5,899 bases of DNA, taken from Pelotomaculum sp. GTDB lineage: Bacteria; Bacillota; Desulfotomaculia; Desulfotomaculales; Pelotomaculaceae. The position numbers and the translations under genes were made by a program. The notes beneath the pieces were generated by a model. The model did not search any database. It saw nothing but the letters and a program-made list of their open reading frames with translations, and had not been told where the DNA came from. This document shows, one piece after another, positions 4,824-5,899 of this stretch (positions are counted from its first letter, which is position 1; each line of letters starts with the position of its first letter). The stretch covers positions 3,881 to 9,779 of the forward strand of contig DNIT01000227.1 in NCBI GenBank assembly GCA_003489345.1, read 5' to 3'.

Positions 4824-5899
4824 GTGTTCGAGAATAACCAAACAGGTTATACACCACTGCAAGAGCTGTTACAAAGGATAGAAAGACTCCAGGAGCATCT
4901 GCTTGCAGCCGGTATGCAAGCAGCCTTGATTGTACAAAATGCCGATTTGTTCTATTTCAGCGGGACCTGCCAGGATGCCCACCTTTTGATTCCCGCCCGG
5001 GGCGAACCGCTTTTGATGGTTAGAAAAAACTATGAAAGAGCGCTTGAAGAAAGCGCCCTGGAGAAAATTATCCCTGTACAAAGCTACAAGGACATCGGCA
5101 GAAGCATTGCCGGAAGTTTTAAAAACAAAGGCGGGATCGGGCTGGAGCTTGACGTTTTGCCGGCCAACCTGTTCTTAAAATACCAAAAGATGCTCGAACC
5201 GCTGGAAATCATTGATGTGTCGGGGGCAATCCGGGAAATCAGGATGATCAAGAGCCCCTATGAAATTGCATGTATGCAAGAATGTATCCGCGTGACTTCT
5301 GAAATGTACAATGAGATTCCAAACCTGATCAAAGAAGGCATGACCGAAATAGAACTGTCCAGCAGACTGGAATTGCTTATGCGGGTAAAAGGAAACCAGG
5401 GCAATCCTCGCTTGCGGGCGTTTAACCAGGAGGCGCCCCCCCATGTCCTGTCGGGACGAAACGCAGCCTACCCCAGTTTTTTCGACGGGCCCACCGGCGG
5501 CGCCGGCCTCAGCCCTGCTTTTCCCCAGGGACCGGGCTTTAAAACAATCGCCCGGAACGAACCCATCCTGGTTGATTTTAGCGCTGTTATCAACGGTTAC
5601 GTGGTCGACCATACCAGAATTTTTTCCATCGGACCACTTTCTGACAAACTGGTGGAGGCGCACAACACCGCCCTGGAGATCAAGCGCAGGTTTATACAGG
5701 AAATGGAGCCCGGCGCCAACGGCAAGGATTTCTATGATATGGCGGTCAACATGGCTGAAAAGGCGGGGTTCTCCGGGCATTTCATGGGATCCGGCGTTCA
5801 TTTCGTCGGTCACGGCCTGGGGTTGGAACTTGACGAACTGCCGGTCATAGCCAAAAATCATCATGTCACCTTACAGGCGGGCATGGGTTTGGCGCTGGG
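4824..5899 (+). CDS. M24 family metallopeptidase (Xaa-Pro dipeptidase/aminopeptidase type), 3' end cut by window
   Basis: The frame is open from GTG 4824 to the window end (358 full codons) and encodes a creatinase-type N-terminal domain (about residues 12-135), the typical linker IRMIKSPYEI (about 139-148), and an M24 'pita-bread' catalytic domain from about 150 on. Metal-ligand positions are visible: D251 in LVDF, D262 in VVDHTR (11 apart, as in methionine aminopeptidase) and H330 in VGHGLGLELDELP. The segment HVLSGRNAAYPSFFDGPTGG fits the uncharacterised Xaa-Pro peptidase subfamily common in Clostridia. Such enzymes cleave X-Pro bonds of small peptides in the cytosol. The fourth ligand, normally Glu in GMxxxxEP, falls on the last partial codon, which reads GG and so Gly. 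The GTG start is supported by AGGGGGG (4809-4815) with an 8-nt spacer; the next Met codon (4914) has no ribosome site. The gene is divergent from the SLH gene and has a terminator in its leader. Confidence 0.9.
   Translation, partial: MFENNQTGYTPLQELLQRIERLQEHLLAAGMQAALIVQNADLFYFSGTCQDAHLLIPARGEPLLMVRKNYERALEESALEKIIPVQSYKDIGRSIAGSFKNKGGIGLELDVLPANLFLKYQKMLEPLEIIDVSGAIREIRMIKSPYEIACMQECIRVTSEMYNEIPNLIKEGMTEIELSSRLELLMRVKGNQGNPRLRAFNQEAPPHVLSGRNAAYPSFFDGPTGGAGLSPAFPQGPGFKTIARNEPILVDFSAVINGYVVDHTRIFSIGPLSDKLVEAHNTALEIKRRFIQEMEPGANGKDFYDMAVNMAEKAGFSGHFMGSGVHFVGHGLGLELDELPVIAKNHHVTLQAGMGLAL

Noticed and set aside
5175..5864. 229-codon minus-strand ORF opposite the peptidase
   Set aside because: It is antisense to the clearly conserved M24 reading frame, shows no family motif and has no upstream context.

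Overview
The window looks like chromosomal DNA from an anaerobic Gram-positive bacterium, most likely a Clostridia/Peptococcaceae-type organism (Desulfotomaculum/Pelotomaculum-like). This rests on three things: a complete HydG, the [FeFe]-hydrogenase maturase of anaerobes; an exported protein ending in three S-layer homology domains; and strong AGGAGG-type ribosome binding sites with intrinsic terminators. The taxonomic placement is inference.

Layout, left to right. (1) Positions 1-67, minus strand: the first 22 codons of an aldo/keto reductase that runs off the left edge. (2) 68-424: a minus-strand intergenic stretch with the hydG terminator (328-366), a strongly self-complementary leader-like RNA (182-295) and a doubtful 18-codon ORF with a good ribosome binding site (105-161). 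(3) 425-1849, minus: hydG. (4) 1850-2124: the hydG promoter (TTGACG-17-TATGAT) and a leader of about 195 nt. In it, one segment can pair either with an upstream copy or with a downstream copy of the same 13-mer; the second pairing makes an intrinsic terminator just before the hydG ribosome binding site. (5) 2125-4425, minus: a secreted YcdB/PepSY-like protein with three SLH domains. (6) 4426-4823: a divergent intergenic region with a candidate promoter and an intrinsic terminator inside the 5' leader of the next gene. (7) 4824 to the right edge, plus: an M24 'pita-bread' peptidase of the Xaa-Pro dipeptidase type, cut by the window end.

Functionally, hydG makes the Fe(CO)2(CN) unit for the [FeFe]-hydrogenase H-cluster. 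The other hydrogenase and maturation genes (hydA, hydE, hydF) are not in the window, so hydG appears to be its own transcription unit with its own promoter, attenuator and terminator. The SLH protein is an envelope protein, and the M24 enzyme and reductase are probably cytosolic. No direct pathway link among the four genes is visible.

The most interesting feature is regulatory. Three of the four genes have RNA structure, or a terminator, placed between a likely promoter and the start codon. The hydG attenuator is the best supported and matches no riboswitch class I recognise.
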